This document shows positions 9,119 through 17,731 of a DNA stretch of 64,000 nt, piece after piece. The stretch is from Paenibacillus spongiae (GTDB lineage: Bacteria > Bacillota > Bacilli > Paenibacillales > Paenibacillaceae): assembly GCF_024734895.1 (NCBI RefSeq), contig NZ_CP091430.1, positions 6,868,501 through 6,932,500 of the forward strand. The letters are read 5' to 3'. The notes under the pieces were generated by a model. That model was not told the DNA's origin. It was given only the letters and a program-made list of their open reading frames with translations, and searched no databases. Position numbers and translations under genes: made by a program. How positions within the stretch are numbered: the first letter of the stretch is position 1; each line of letters begins with the position of its first letter.

Positions 9119-9263
9119 CCCGGGGCGGCATACCCGCCCCAATTTCCCTTGCATGCAGCCGACCGTCGTCATGCAGCGTCGGTACCGCACGCCGTGAATT
9201 GCGTGCGGTACCGGCGCAATCGACGTGAGCGTTACCATCGAGCAGGGCATGATGATCATGCCC
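9119..9263. other. Cluster of three strong hairpins between dehydratase and glycosidase genes
   Basis: Three inverted repeats follow each other: GGGGCGG/CCGCCCC near 9122-9140, a perfect 12-base stem GGTACCGCACGC (9181-9192) with GCGTGCGGTACC (9201-9212), and GGGCATGATGATCATGCCC (9245-9263). There is no T-run, so they are not simple terminators. They could limit read-through or stabilise the upstream mRNA. Confidence 0.5.
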
Positions 9264-9309
9264 CCGCGCGATAGAATTGCCCGCCACAATCGAAACGCCT
9301 ATCGCCGCT

Positions 9310-10509
9310 TTAAGGACGCGCCGGACTTCCATCCGGCAGCCGCGCCAACGTCCAGGCCGGCAGCGTGTTGCTGCACGGATACTTCGCCGCGAGCGCTTCG
9401 TCGATCTCGACCCCGAGGCCGGGCGCTTCATGAATATACGCATATCCGCCGCGGAGCGCCGGTGCGCCTGGGAATACCTCGCGCATCCGATCAGAGAACG
9501 GATACCATTCCTGAATGCCGAAATTCGGGCTGCTCAGATCCAGATGCAGGTTCGCCGCATGTCCGACCGGAGACACATCGCCGGGACCGTGCCATGCGGT
9601 GCGGACGCCGAACGCTTCGGAGAGCGCCGCGAGCTTCCGCGCGGGCGTAATGCCGCCGATGGCGCTGATGTGAACGCGGATGAAGTCGATCAGGCCCCCC
9701 GATATGAGCGGCACCCATTCCTGCGGGTGCACGAACAGCTCGCCCATCGCGATCGGCGTCGCGCTCTGGGCGCGTATCATACGGAAGCCGTCCAGCTGCT
9801 CCGGCGCGAGCGGGTCCTCCAGGAAGAAGAGGCGGTACGGCTCCAGCTGCTTGGCCAGACGGACCGCTTCGATGGCGGACAGCCGCTCATGAACATCATG
9901 CAGCAGCTCGATTTCGTATCCGAACGTGCCGCGCATCCGCTCGAACAGCTGCGGGACGCTGCGCGCATAGGCGTCCGGATCGTAATAGGCGCCAGGCAAG
10001 GCGTTCTCGGGCGATGCGCAGGCGTGACTGCCGCCGTAACCGCCCCACTGGCAGCGGATGTGGCGAAGCCCCTGTTCCATGAACCGCCGGACGTTGTCCT
10101 CGATCTCGTCGAGATCGCGGCCGTCGGCATGGCGGTAGACGGCGACGCCCTCCCGGCATTTGCCGCCAAGCAGCTGGTAGACCGGCTGGCCCGCCAGCTT
10201 CCCCTTAATATCCCACAGCGCCATGTCTACGCCAGATATCGCGTTGTTGAGGACAGGGCCGTTGCGCCAGTAAGAGCTGACCATCGCGGTCTGCCAGATA
10301 TCCTCGATCCGCTGCGGATCCTTGCCGATCAAGAACGGCTTCATATAATCGTCGATAGCCGAGGCGACCGTCAGATAGCGCTGCGTAAACGTCGCGCAGC
10401 CAAGACCGTACAGCCCCGGCTCGGACGTCTCGATCTTGACGACGACCAGATTAATCCCGTCCGGCGCGGTCAGAATCGTTTTTACATCCCGTATCGTAAT
10501 GCCACTCAT
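9310..10509 (-). CDS. Sugar-acid dehydratase, enolase superfamily (ManD/RspA type)
   Basis: The protein has 399 residues from the ATG at 10509, preceded by GAGGGGGAGAAG and overlapping the SDR stop codon as ATGA. It belongs to the mandelate-racemase branch of the enolase superfamily. Probable Mg ligands are the Asp of LLHDVHER, the Glu of FFLEDPLAPE and the Glu of AMGELF. The catalytic His lies in AWHGPGD. HDVHER and the overall order are typical of D-mannonate dehydratase/RspA proteins, which convert D-mannonate or D-gluconate to the 2-keto-3-deoxy acid, though several members have weak activity. The adjoining SDR gene suggests a uronate/mannonate route. Substrate assignment is inference. 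Confidence 0.85.
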   Translation of the reverse strand: MSGITIRDVKTILTAPDGINLVVVKIETSEPGLYGLGCATFTQRYLTVASAIDDYMKPFLIGKDPQRIEDIWQTAMVSSYWRNGPVLNNAISGVDMALWDIKGKLAGQPVYQLLGGKCREGVAVYRHADGRDLDEIEDNVRRFMEQGLRHIRCQWGGYGGSHACASPENALPGAYYDPDAYARSVPQLFERMRGTFGYEIELLHDVHERLSAIEAVRLAKQLEPYRLFFLEDPLAPEQLDGFRMIRAQSATPIAMGELFVHPQEWVPLISGGLIDFIRVHISAIGGITPARKLAALSEAFGVRTAWHGPGDVSPVGHAANLHLDLSSPNFGIQEWYPFSDRMREVFPGAPALRGGYAYIHEAPGLGVEIDEALAAKYPCSNTLPAWTLARLPDGSPARP

Positions 10510-11390
10510 TCGCTTCTCCCCCTCATATTCGGCTTCGTCTTCGATCCCCACGCGCTGATGCCGTCCTCCGGCATGCCCGGCAGAATGAGACCGCCGTCGG
10601 CGCGCAGATTGATGCCCGTCACATAGGCCGCTTCATCCGAAACGAGCCAGACGGCGATGTTCCCCATATCCTCCGGGGTGCCCATCCTTCCAAGCGGAAC
10701 CTGGCGGCCTACTCCTTCGTACGGCCCCCGGCCTTCCCGGACGAGCGTCGCTCCCGGCGCCAGGCAATTCACCCGGATGCCGTACGGCGCCAGGTCGAGC
10801 GCCGCCGATTCGACCGCCCGCTTCAACCCGGCCTTCAACCCGCCGTACACCGCGTCACCCGGATAAGCCCGCTCCGCCCGTGACGACGTAATGTTCAGGA
10901 TGCTTCCCTGGATGCCTGCCGCGATCATATGCGCAGACACCTCCCGCATCAGAATTAACGGCGAGCGGAAATTCAGCCCGATGAGATGGTCCAGATGCCC
11001 GGTCTGCAGCCGGTCGACGGGATCGATCAGCGTAATGCCCGCATTGTTGACGAGCACGTCGATCCGTCCCATGCCGGCAAGCGCTTGCTCCGCTGTTCGC
11101 TCCGCTTCGCCCGGTTCCGCCAGATTGCCGGACAGCACGAGGCAGTCCCGCCCTATCTCGGACCGGATCTGCTCGGCCGCTGCCGATGCGCCGGACTCAT
11201 CCTGCCAATGGGTAATCGTGAGCGTATAACCGGCCCGCGCAAGCGCAAGGGCGATGCCTCGCCCGATGCCGCGGCTGCCTCCGGTTACGAGCGCTGCCTT
11301 GCCATGGCCGCCACCGCTGCGGAAGCCCGTTCCCCCTCCCTCTGCCCGAGACGCAGCTGCCGGCGCTCGTCCCTCATCGGAATCCTTCAT
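10506..11390 (-). CDS. Short-chain dehydrogenase/reductase (SDR)
   Basis: A 294-residue classical SDR. The NAD(P)-binding motif TGGSRGIG lies near residues 36-43, later than usual because of a ~30-residue Gly/Ala-rich N-terminal extension. NNAG is present, followed by the catalytic Ser in NITSS and YGGLK (Tyr-x3-Lys). The start at 11390 has AAGGAGGG seven bases upstream. The stop codon overlaps the ATG of the dehydratase, so translation is coupled. A plausible role is oxidation or reduction of a sugar acid (fructuronate/mannonate-type) that feeds or follows the dehydratase. The family also contains many other sugar and alcohol dehydrogenases, so the exact reaction is open. Confidence 0.85.
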   Translation of the reverse strand: MKDSDEGRAPAAASRAEGGGTGFRSGGGHGKAALVTGGSRGIGRGIALALARAGYTLTITHWQDESGASAAAEQIRSEIGRDCLVLSGNLAEPGEAERTAEQALAGMGRIDVLVNNAGITLIDPVDRLQTGHLDHLIGLNFRSPLILMREVSAHMIAAGIQGSILNITSSRAERAYPGDAVYGGLKAGLKRAVESAALDLAPYGIRVNCLAPGATLVREGRGPYEGVGRQVPLGRMGTPEDMGNIAVWLVSDEAAYVTGINLRADGGLILPGMPEDGISAWGSKTKPNMRGRSE

Positions 11391-11420
11391 GCTCCATCCC
11401 TCCTTCAGGAACTTTCCCCG

Positions 11421-12299
11421 TCATCCCTTAATGCCGGAGAAGGTAAACCCTTGCATAATATATTTCTGGAAGAATAGAAACAGAATCGCCGGCGGGATGA
11501 TCGAGAATGTCAGGGCGATAAACTGGATATCGAGCGTCGTCGTCCCCTTCATGTTGTAGATGGCCACGATGACCGTCCAGAGCGACTTCTCCTTCAGCAC
11601 CATATACGGCCAGAAGAAATCCGACCAGGTCCCGTGAATGGTAAAGATCGTCACCGCCATCATGACGGGCTTGCTGAGCGGCAGAACGATGCGGCGGAAG
11701 ATGCCGAGCGGGCTGCAGCCATCCATGCGGGCCGCTTCGATGAGCGCCTGCGGGATGTTATCGAAGAACCCTTTAAACACGATGACGAAGAACGCATTGG
11801 CGCCGGCCATCATCCACATCGGCCAGAAGGTGTTGCTGAAGTTAAGGTGCAGCACGGGAAAATCGATAATATTCTTGAAGATCGGCACCATGCCGAGCGT
11901 ATTGGGCAGCAGCATCGTCCAGAGCACCATGCCGAAGACGACCGCGCTGCCTTTGGGCCGCAGCTTGGAAAGAAAATAGCCGAGCAGGCCGTTAAACGTG
12001 AGCGCGAAGAACAGGCACCCTGCGGTAACGATGAGCGTATTCCAGTACAGCCTGCCAAAATCAAGCAGCTTCCACGTGCTTACAACCTTGGACAGATCAT
12101 ATGTCTTCGGAATGATCGTCGGGGGAATGGTGAAGAACTCCTTCACGTCCTTCAAGCTGGAGAGCATAATCCATAGAGGCGGGAGCAGGCAGACGAGCGA
12201 TACCGCCGCCATGAAGGCGAACAACCCCCAATACAGCAGCTTCACGCCCGGCCGCTTCATGTCCAGCGTACTGATGATGCCGTTTGTCTGTTTTGCCAT
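11421..12299 (-). CDS. Sugar ABC transporter permease, MalG type
   Basis: A 292-residue inner-membrane permease with about six helices. The conserved cytoplasmic EAA loop, EAARMDGCSPLGIFRRIVLP, lies about two-thirds along and is where the ATPase docks. The N-terminus has the typical first helix and the long extracellular stretch before helix 2. The start at 12299 follows AGAGGTG. It begins 10 bases after the MalF-type gene stops and ends 30 bases before the SDR. No ATPase gene is in the locus, as is common for Bacillales carbohydrate importers that share one MsmX-type ATPase. Confidence 0.92.
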   Translation of the reverse strand: MAKQTNGIISTLDMKRPGVKLLYWGLFAFMAAVSLVCLLPPLWIMLSSLKDVKEFFTIPPTIIPKTYDLSKVVSTWKLLDFGRLYWNTLIVTAGCLFFALTFNGLLGYFLSKLRPKGSAVVFGMVLWTMLLPNTLGMVPIFKNIIDFPVLHLNFSNTFWPMWMMAGANAFFVIVFKGFFDNIPQALIEAARMDGCSPLGIFRRIVLPLSKPVMMAVTIFTIHGTWSDFFWPYMVLKEKSLWTVIVAIYNMKGTTTLDIQFIALTFSIIPPAILFLFFQKYIMQGFTFSGIKG

Positions 12300-12309
12300 A
12301 TCGTCACCT

Positions 12310-13251
12310 CTAATCGTCGCCGTTAAATTTTTTGTTCAGCTTGAAGTAAATGATCGTGAACAGCAGCAGGAACACGAAGGTAATGACGCCCACCGCAAGC
12401 GATCGGCCCGCTTCGAAATACCGGAACGCATAGAAATAGCTCTGCAGCATCAGCGACATCGACGCGTTGTTCGGCCCGCCCTCCGTCATCGTCAGCGGCT
12501 CGTACATCACCTGGAACACCCCGATGATTTGGAGCACCAGCAGGATCGAGATGATCGGCGAAATTTGCGGCAGCGTAATATGCCATACCCGCTTCCATAT
12601 GCCCGCGCCGTCGATCGACGCGGCCTCGTACAGCTCGGGATTGACCCCCTGCAGGCTGGCCAGATAGAGGATGACGGAGGTGCCGAAGCCCCGCCAGGTC
12701 ATCGTGATGACGATCAGCATAATCGTCCAATCGGGATTTTGCATCCAGGCGGCGGAAGCGAGTCCGAGCTTGTTCATGAGCATGTTGAGCAGCCCGCTCG
12801 GTCCCGGATCGAAGATGAAAACCCACAATAGAGCGGCCGCAATGCCAGGTACCATACTGGGGAAGTAGACCGAAAATTTAAAGAAGGTCTGTAGGTGGAT
12901 CATTTCATTGATGAGAATCGCGATGATGATCGGAACGGCAAAGCCGATCACAATGGACCAGAGGACGTAGAAGATCGTGTTGATGAACGTCTGCTGAAAG
13001 ACGGAGTTGCTCATGACGTCGATGTAGTTTTGCAGGCCGATGAACTTGACCGCGTCATATCCCTTCGTCTGCTGGAAGGAAAGAATGAATCCCGATATGA
13101 GCGGCTGCCAGGAAAACACGGTGAAGAAAACAATGCTCGGCAGGATCAGCATCCATGCGGGCAATTCCTGCAGGAAGCGCCTGATCCGCCTCCATGCGCG
13201 GCCGTCGCCCGTCCGGATAGCCGGCTGCGGCTTAGTATTCGGGACATTCAT
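12310..13251 (-). CDS. Sugar ABC transporter permease, MalF/LplB type
   Basis: A 313-residue permease whose first helix follows an Arg-rich cytoplasmic start, as in LplB/YtcP-like proteins. The EAA loop is YEAASIDGAGIWKRVWHITL. Six membrane helices are expected. AGGAGAAG precedes the ATG at 13251. It pairs with the MalG-type protein downstream and the lipoprotein upstream (142-base gap) to form one importer. Confidence 0.92.
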   Translation of the reverse strand: MNVPNTKPQPAIRTGDGRAWRRIRRFLQELPAWMLILPSIVFFTVFSWQPLISGFILSFQQTKGYDAVKFIGLQNYIDVMSNSVFQQTFINTIFYVLWSIVIGFAVPIIIAILINEMIHLQTFFKFSVYFPSMVPGIAAALLWVFIFDPGPSGLLNMLMNKLGLASAAWMQNPDWTIMLIVITMTWRGFGTSVILYLASLQGVNPELYEAASIDGAGIWKRVWHITLPQISPIISILLVLQIIGVFQVMYEPLTMTEGGPNNASMSLMLQSYFYAFRYFEAGRSLAVGVITFVFLLLFTIIYFKLNKKFNGDD

Positions 13252-13393
13252 CGCTTCTTCTCCTGTTCATGTAAGTTGTGGCAAGCTTCTAATGGAATAG
13301 AAGAGTCCGCGGCGGCAGCCGGCCGGCGAGGCCGTTAGCCGATTGCCCGCCGCGAAGACCTCTCCCTCTCAAACCTGCGGCCTATCGCCGCAA

Positions 13394-14869
13394 TTAGTTC
13401 GCCTTGTCCAGATAATCCCGCTGGAAGTCGGCGGCGGCTTTGTCCAGCAGCGCCTTCGGATCGGCGTTCTGATTGGTCAGAACCGCCTGAATGACGCCGT
13501 CCAGCAGTTTGTACAGCTCCTGCGCGTTGACCGGCACCTCCGGCTTGATCGTTACGCCTTCGTTGCCGATGTAGTCGTTCCACAGCGCCATATCGACGTT
13601 CGTATGCTTGTCGTAGATGGCTTGCTCCGCCTGCAGGCGGTCTTCGTTGATCCATACCTTGAGCGCCTGCGGGCCGACGATGCGGCTAAGCGAGGCATCG
13701 TTCTGCAGCGATTCCTCAAGCCCCTTCAGTGATTCCGGGGACGCCTCGGGCGAGAAGCCCTTGATCTTCAGCCAATCCAGCCCGGCCTTGATCTGCTCCT
13801 TCGAGCTGTTCGGCGAGAACATGAACAGTCCGCCCCCGGCAAGCGAGATCCGTCCGACCGGACCGCCCGGCACCCGGGACATCGCCAGATTGTCCTTGCT
13901 CATCTTGTAATCGTTGATCGGCGTGTTCTTCCAGTCTGCCGTGCCGAAGCTCATGCCGACCTGATCCGTCCCGAACATCCGGAACAGGTCGTTCACGTCG
14001 ACCAGCACGTTATCGGTCAGCACGTTATGCTTCCACTTCATGTCCTTGATCAGCTGCAGCGCTTCGGCCGCCTCCGGGCTGTTGAAGACGGCCTTCCACT
14101 TGCCGCCCTCCTGCACCACGAATTCCGCCCCGTACGACCAGGCGATGTTCATGAACTGCCAGCCGCCCTGATTGTTCTTCGTCGGCAGGAAGAATCCCGG
14201 CTTGCCCGTCTTCTCCTTGATCGTCTTGGCCATCTGGACCAGCTCTTCGTATGTTTGCGGAAACCGCGGCGCCTCGCCGTCCTTCATCAAGCCCGCCTGC
14301 TTCAGCAAATTGACGTTGTACCAAATCCCCATAAAATAACCGCTGGATGGCACGCCGAACGTTTTGCCGTCCTTCTGCATAATTGCCAGCATATCCGGGT
14401 TGAGCATCGTATCGTAGTTGTACTCCTTCAACACGTCGGTTATATCTGCGGCGTAGCCTGCGCCAATGATCTTCTGCGGCTCGGTGAACCAGGTGGCGAA
14501 CAGATTCGGCAGCTGTCCGCTCTCCGCCTTGGGCAGAAACGTATTCGTGTCGTATTCGAAATTTTCCGTTTTCATCTCAATGTGCGGATACATGGTTTCG
14601 AACGTTTTCTTCCATCCTTCGGCTTGCGCGAGCGTCGCATCGGTCGGCTTCGGCCAATCCCCGTTCGCGAACACGAAGTTGGCCGGGGGCGTCTGTTCCC
14701 CGCCTTCCGCTTCGCCTGTATTGGCAGACCCGCCATCGACCCGCTTCCCGTTCGATTCCTTCTCTCCCCCGGCTTCATTGCCGCCCTTGCTGCTCGTAGG
14801 CGCGCAGGCAGCCAGCACCAGCGTAAGAATAAGCATGACCGCCAGCAGGAGCGATCCGTTCTTCTTCAT
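13394..14869 (-). CDS. Extracellular solute-binding lipoprotein of the 11-15 kb sugar importer
   Basis: A 491-residue family-1 solute-binding protein with a signal peptide and lipobox LAAC, then a Gly/Glu/Asn-rich linker. The C-terminus (AADFQRDYLDKAN) is typical of the family. The ATG at 14869 is preferred; a TTG one codon earlier is also possible after GAAAGGGTG. It is first gene of the operon lipoprotein-permease-permease-SDR-dehydratase. A cre box lies at 14918-14931, so CcpA-mediated glucose repression is likely, and the adjacent two-component system is the probable activator. Confidence 0.9.
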   Translation of the reverse strand: MKKNGSLLLAVMLILTLVLAACAPTSSKGGNEAGGEKESNGKRVDGGSANTGEAEGGEQTPPANFVFANGDWPKPTDATLAQAEGWKKTFETMYPHIEMKTENFEYDTNTFLPKAESGQLPNLFATWFTEPQKIIGAGYAADITDVLKEYNYDTMLNPDMLAIMQKDGKTFGVPSSGYFMGIWYNVNLLKQAGLMKDGEAPRFPQTYEELVQMAKTIKEKTGKPGFFLPTKNNQGGWQFMNIAWSYGAEFVVQEGGKWKAVFNSPEAAEALQLIKDMKWKHNVLTDNVLVDVNDLFRMFGTDQVGMSFGTADWKNTPINDYKMSKDNLAMSRVPGGPVGRISLAGGGLFMFSPNSSKEQIKAGLDWLKIKGFSPEASPESLKGLEESLQNDASLSRIVGPQALKVWINEDRLQAEQAIYDKHTNVDMALWNDYIGNEGVTIKPEVPVNAQELYKLLDGVIQAVLTNQNADPKALLDKAAADFQRDYLDKAN

Positions 14870-14917
14870 CAATCGTCAACACCCTTTCTCGTGAGCGGAA
14901 TCTGGTTACGACCTTCA

Positions 14918-14931
14918 TAATAGCGCTTTCA
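14918..14931 (-). promoter_or_regulatory. Candidate CcpA cre box upstream of importer operon
   Basis: The minus strand reads TGAAAGCGCTATTA, 13 of 14 matches to TGWAANCGNTNWCA. It overlaps a likely -10 (TATTAT), a position that would block transcription of the lipoprotein operon. Confidence 0.6.
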
Positions 14932-14985
14932 TAAAAGGATAAAAATGAGGCGTTCCTGCTAAAAGGTGGAGCATCCTGCTCTGTT

Positions 14986-14999
14986 TGAAAGCGCTTCAA
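14986..14999 (+). promoter_or_regulatory. Second candidate cre box, upstream of the divergent sensor gene
   Basis: TGAAAGCGCTTCAA has the central GCGC and left half of cre but two mismatches on the right. It overlaps the -35 of the promoter proposed for the sensor gene. Confidence 0.4.
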
Positions 15000-15024
15000 C
15001 AACTTCCTTCGGATGTGCTATACT
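14995..15024 (+). promoter_or_regulatory. Candidate sigma-A promoter of sensor gene
   Basis: TTCAAC at 14995-15000 and TATACT at 15019-15024 with an 18-base spacer, 20 bases before the GTG start. Confidence 0.4.
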
Positions 15025-15043
15025 CTTCCTGGAGGTGAGCGCC

Positions 15044-15970
15044 GTGTTTGCGCTGTTGTCCCGCAGAATTATTGTCACCCTGATGACAACCGCAATCATC
15101 GGCGTGACGATCGTCGGTGCGGTCTCGTATTATTTCTCCGCCTATCTGATCCGTTCCGAGTTCAGCAGTATCGTCAGCCACTTCTACGACACGTCCGCGG
15201 GCAACCTGACTCGGTTTCTCACCTATACGGAGGAGACGGTGAAGGTCATTGCCAACAATGCCACGGTCATGTCCGCCATCCGCTCGCCTGGCTATATGAC
15301 CGAGGTGTCCGAAGTGTTGAACGGGATGGTCTACAACCTGAATGCCGATATCCGCGGCGCCGCCATCTATTCTTTGCAGGGCTACACTTACACGCCGACG
15401 AATTATTCGGACATTCCTTCCCTGGAGCAGCTGCGTGCCAACCCCGATTTCGAACGGTTCTACACGGATCCGTCCTCCAGGGGCGAATGGATGTACCGGG
15501 ACGGCGCCGACTTGTCCTACTATGCCCTGCGGTATGCCAAGGACGGCATCCTCTCCTACGTCATGAAAATTCCCGAGAACGCCGAGCAGCCGCTGGCCAT
15601 CCTGGTTGCGGATATTGACGGGACCAAGCTGGCGCAATATTTTCAAACGACGAACGCCCTATTCCGCAGCGCCGCGATCGATATTCAACGCATAGAGCGA
15701 AAGCCTGCGCACAGCGGCCCGGTCGCAGCCGAGAACGATACATCCGTCGTGATCCGGAGCCTTGTACATGATTCGAATATCGCGCTGACGCTATCGGTTC
15801 CGCTCGCCAATGCCAAGGAGCCGCTGCAGGAATTGCGCTGGACGATAGGTCTGCTGGCGCTTCTGTCCGCCGCCGCGGCCGCCTATGCCTTCCGCCGGTT
15901 GAGAAGCGCCATCGTCCGGCCGCTGGCTCTCCTGTATAAGAAGATGCGCCGGTTCAGCTCATCCGCCTAG
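15044..15970 (+). CDS. Membrane-anchored extracellular sensor without output domain (possible truncated AraC regulator)
   Basis: Reading from GTG at 15044 after GGAGGTG gives 308 residues. A first helix (VTLMTTAIIGVTIVGAVSYY) is followed by about 240 extracellular residues of Cache-like character, a second helix (IGLLALLSAAAAAYAF), then only RRLRSAIVRPLALLYKKMRR and a few residues. The layout matches the N-terminal half of Paenibacillus AraC regulators or YesM-type kinases. Those continue for 300 or more residues into a kinase or HTH domain, and here nothing follows. The stop codon lies inside the 3' end of the convergent histidine kinase gene (17-base overlap). It may be a remnant of a larger regulator, or a stand-alone ligand sensor assisting the neighbouring kinase. 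Confidence 0.65.
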   Translation: MFALLSRRIIVTLMTTAIIGVTIVGAVSYYFSAYLIRSEFSSIVSHFYDTSAGNLTRFLTYTEETVKVIANNATVMSAIRSPGYMTEVSEVLNGMVYNLNADIRGAAIYSLQGYTYTPTNYSDIPSLEQLRANPDFERFYTDPSSRGEWMYRDGADLSYYALRYAKDGILSYVMKIPENAEQPLAILVADIDGTKLAQYFQTTNALFRSAAIDIQRIERKPAHSGPVAAENDTSVVIRSLVHDSNIALTLSVPLANAKEPLQELRWTIGLLALLSAAAAAYAFRRLRSAIVRPLALLYKKMRRFSSSA

Positions 15971-17717
15971 GCGCATTCCGGGCTTCGACCCTGACCGTGA
16001 CCGTCGTCCCGCGTCCATGGCTGCTGTCAATCTGAATGCCGCAGCGTGAGCCATATTCCAGCTTAATCCGCTCATCTACATTGCGGATGCCGTAGCCTCC
16101 GCCTTTGTAAGAGGTATCCTGCTGCATGCCATGCAGCCCTGCGGGATCGAAGCCGATTCCGTCATCCTGAACCTCGAATACCAGATCCTTACGGTCGCGG
16201 TATCCCTTGATCCGCAGCTGTCCTTTGCCCCGCTTCTGGCCGATCCCATGCTTGATCGCGTTTTCGACGAGCGGCTGCAGAATGATTTTTAGAACGGCAT
16301 CGTCCGTAATCTCCTCATCCACCTCGTAGGTCACCTCGAATTTGTCAGGGAACCGCATCTCTTCCAGCGTCATATAGCTCTTGATGATGCCGAGCTCTTC
16401 TTTGACCGTGATGTACTTATCGCCTTTATGCAGACTGAGCCGGTAGAAGCTGGCCAGCGCGATGATCATTCTCTCAATCGTCGGCTGATCGTTCATCTTG
16501 GCGATCCAGCCGATCGCATCCAGCGTGTTATACAGGAAGTGCGGGTTGATCTGCGCCTGCAGCGCGATCAGCTCCGTCTCCCGCTGCCGGTCCTTGTCCT
16601 CGTTGTTGCGGGCGATCAGCTCCTCGATCCGGACGACCATATCGTTGAAGCTGTTCTCCAGCAGGGCCAGCTCGTCGTTATTCTGCCATTGGACGTAGGG
16701 ACGCGCAGTGCTGCCGCTTTCCCGGTATTTGCGGATGATGCGCGCAAGCCGGTTAACGGGCGTCACGATCCGCTTGGACACATACCACGATACGGCGAAG
16801 CCGGCCGCAATGAGCACCGCTTGAAGCACATACGCATACCGTTTGATATGCCCCAGCCGCTTGAACAGCTCTTGCTGAGACACCATGCTGACGATGTGCC
16901 AGTTCAGCCCGTTCTTCTGCACATCTCCTGTCAGCCGATAGTTGAAAATAATCGCCGGATCGCCCTTCAGCTCCGTCATCTTGTAGCCGTCGCCGCCGAC
17001 CTGGAACAGCTCCGGCTCGTAAATCGCCGTTCCCGCCTGCGCCGGATCAGGGGCCGACAGCACATACCTGTCTTCCGACAGCAGCATTGCATTCCCCCAA
17101 TCGGAGAACACCATATTTTTATACACATCGTATAGCGCCCTCTCCCGGATATACACGACCAAATAGCCAAGCCGCTGCCCAGTGTTGAAATTGTAATACT
17201 TCCTGCCGAGCATCAGGTACGGCTGCCCTTCACCGTCTCTTCGCACGTCTCCCCATACCGGCGTGTTCGATTCGCGGACCCGCTTCAGGAAGAACGGATC
17301 CGGCGCTCCGACGTCCGCTCCGCCGCCATAGCCGTAATAGCGCCCGTCTTCGGTCACGATCGCGATGCTGCGCACGACGCTAGTGTTGATGTTCATCGCA
17401 TCCAGGATTTTGGCGATCGCGGCCTCCTTCTGTTCCTCGGTTGCCTTGCTGTCCAAGACGGCGCGGTAAACCTCCCTCTTGGTCAGCAGCCGGACGGACA
17501 GCATATTCACCTCCCCCAGCAGAAATTCGAATCCGGTCTGGGCCTTCTCCTGATTCATCATGACATAGTTGTACATGAATTCGCGCACCGCCTTCTGCGT
17601 CAGCCAGCTCGTCGCCTGAAACAGCAGTACCGAGGACAGCAGCAGGACGGCGAACAGCAGAGCCAATACTTTCGAGCCGACGCTCCAATGCTTCCAAGTC
17701 CGAAATCGTACGTTCAC
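15954..17717 (-). CDS. Sensor histidine kinase, YesM/LytS type
   Basis: A 587-residue membrane kinase. Helix one is near residues 12-32, an extracellular Cache-type sensor region spans about 35-290, and helix two (YVLQAVLIAAGFAVSWYV) is followed by a HAMP domain. The His_kinase motif INPHFLYNTLDAIGWI carries the phosphorylated H393. The ATPase domain has PLVENAIKHGIG and DDGIGFD. The GTG start at 17717 has AAGGAG upstream. It begins 14 bases after the response regulator stops, so they form one operon. YesM/YesN pairs usually respond to extracellular oligosaccharides and activate a nearby importer operon; here that is the operon starting at 14869. Confidence 0.92.
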   Translation of the reverse strand: MNVRFRTWKHWSVGSKVLALLFAVLLLSSVLLFQATSWLTQKAVREFMYNYVMMNQEKAQTGFEFLLGEVNMLSVRLLTKREVYRAVLDSKATEEQKEAAIAKILDAMNINTSVVRSIAIVTEDGRYYGYGGGADVGAPDPFFLKRVRESNTPVWGDVRRDGEGQPYLMLGRKYYNFNTGQRLGYLVVYIRERALYDVYKNMVFSDWGNAMLLSEDRYVLSAPDPAQAGTAIYEPELFQVGGDGYKMTELKGDPAIIFNYRLTGDVQKNGLNWHIVSMVSQQELFKRLGHIKRYAYVLQAVLIAAGFAVSWYVSKRIVTPVNRLARIIRKYRESGSTARPYVQWQNNDELALLENSFNDMVVRIEELIARNNEDKDRQRETELIALQAQINPHFLYNTLDAIGWIAKMNDQPTIERMIIALASFYRLSLHKGDKYITVKEELGIIKSYMTLEEMRFPDKFEVTYEVDEEITDDAVLKIILQPLVENAIKHGIGQKRGKGQLRIKGYRDRKDLVFEVQDDGIGFDPAGLHGMQQDTSYKGGGYGIRNVDERIKLEYGSRCGIQIDSSHGRGTTVTVRVEARNAPRRMS

Positions 17718-17731
17718 AGGGCTGCGCTCCT

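Noticed and set aside
9059..9650. Reading frames spanning the three hairpins and the dehydratase 3' end
   Set aside because: They run antisense or out of frame with the dehydratase. The Gly/Ala/His-rich translations come from inverted repeats; I considered a hexapeptide-transferase remnant but saw no regular motif.
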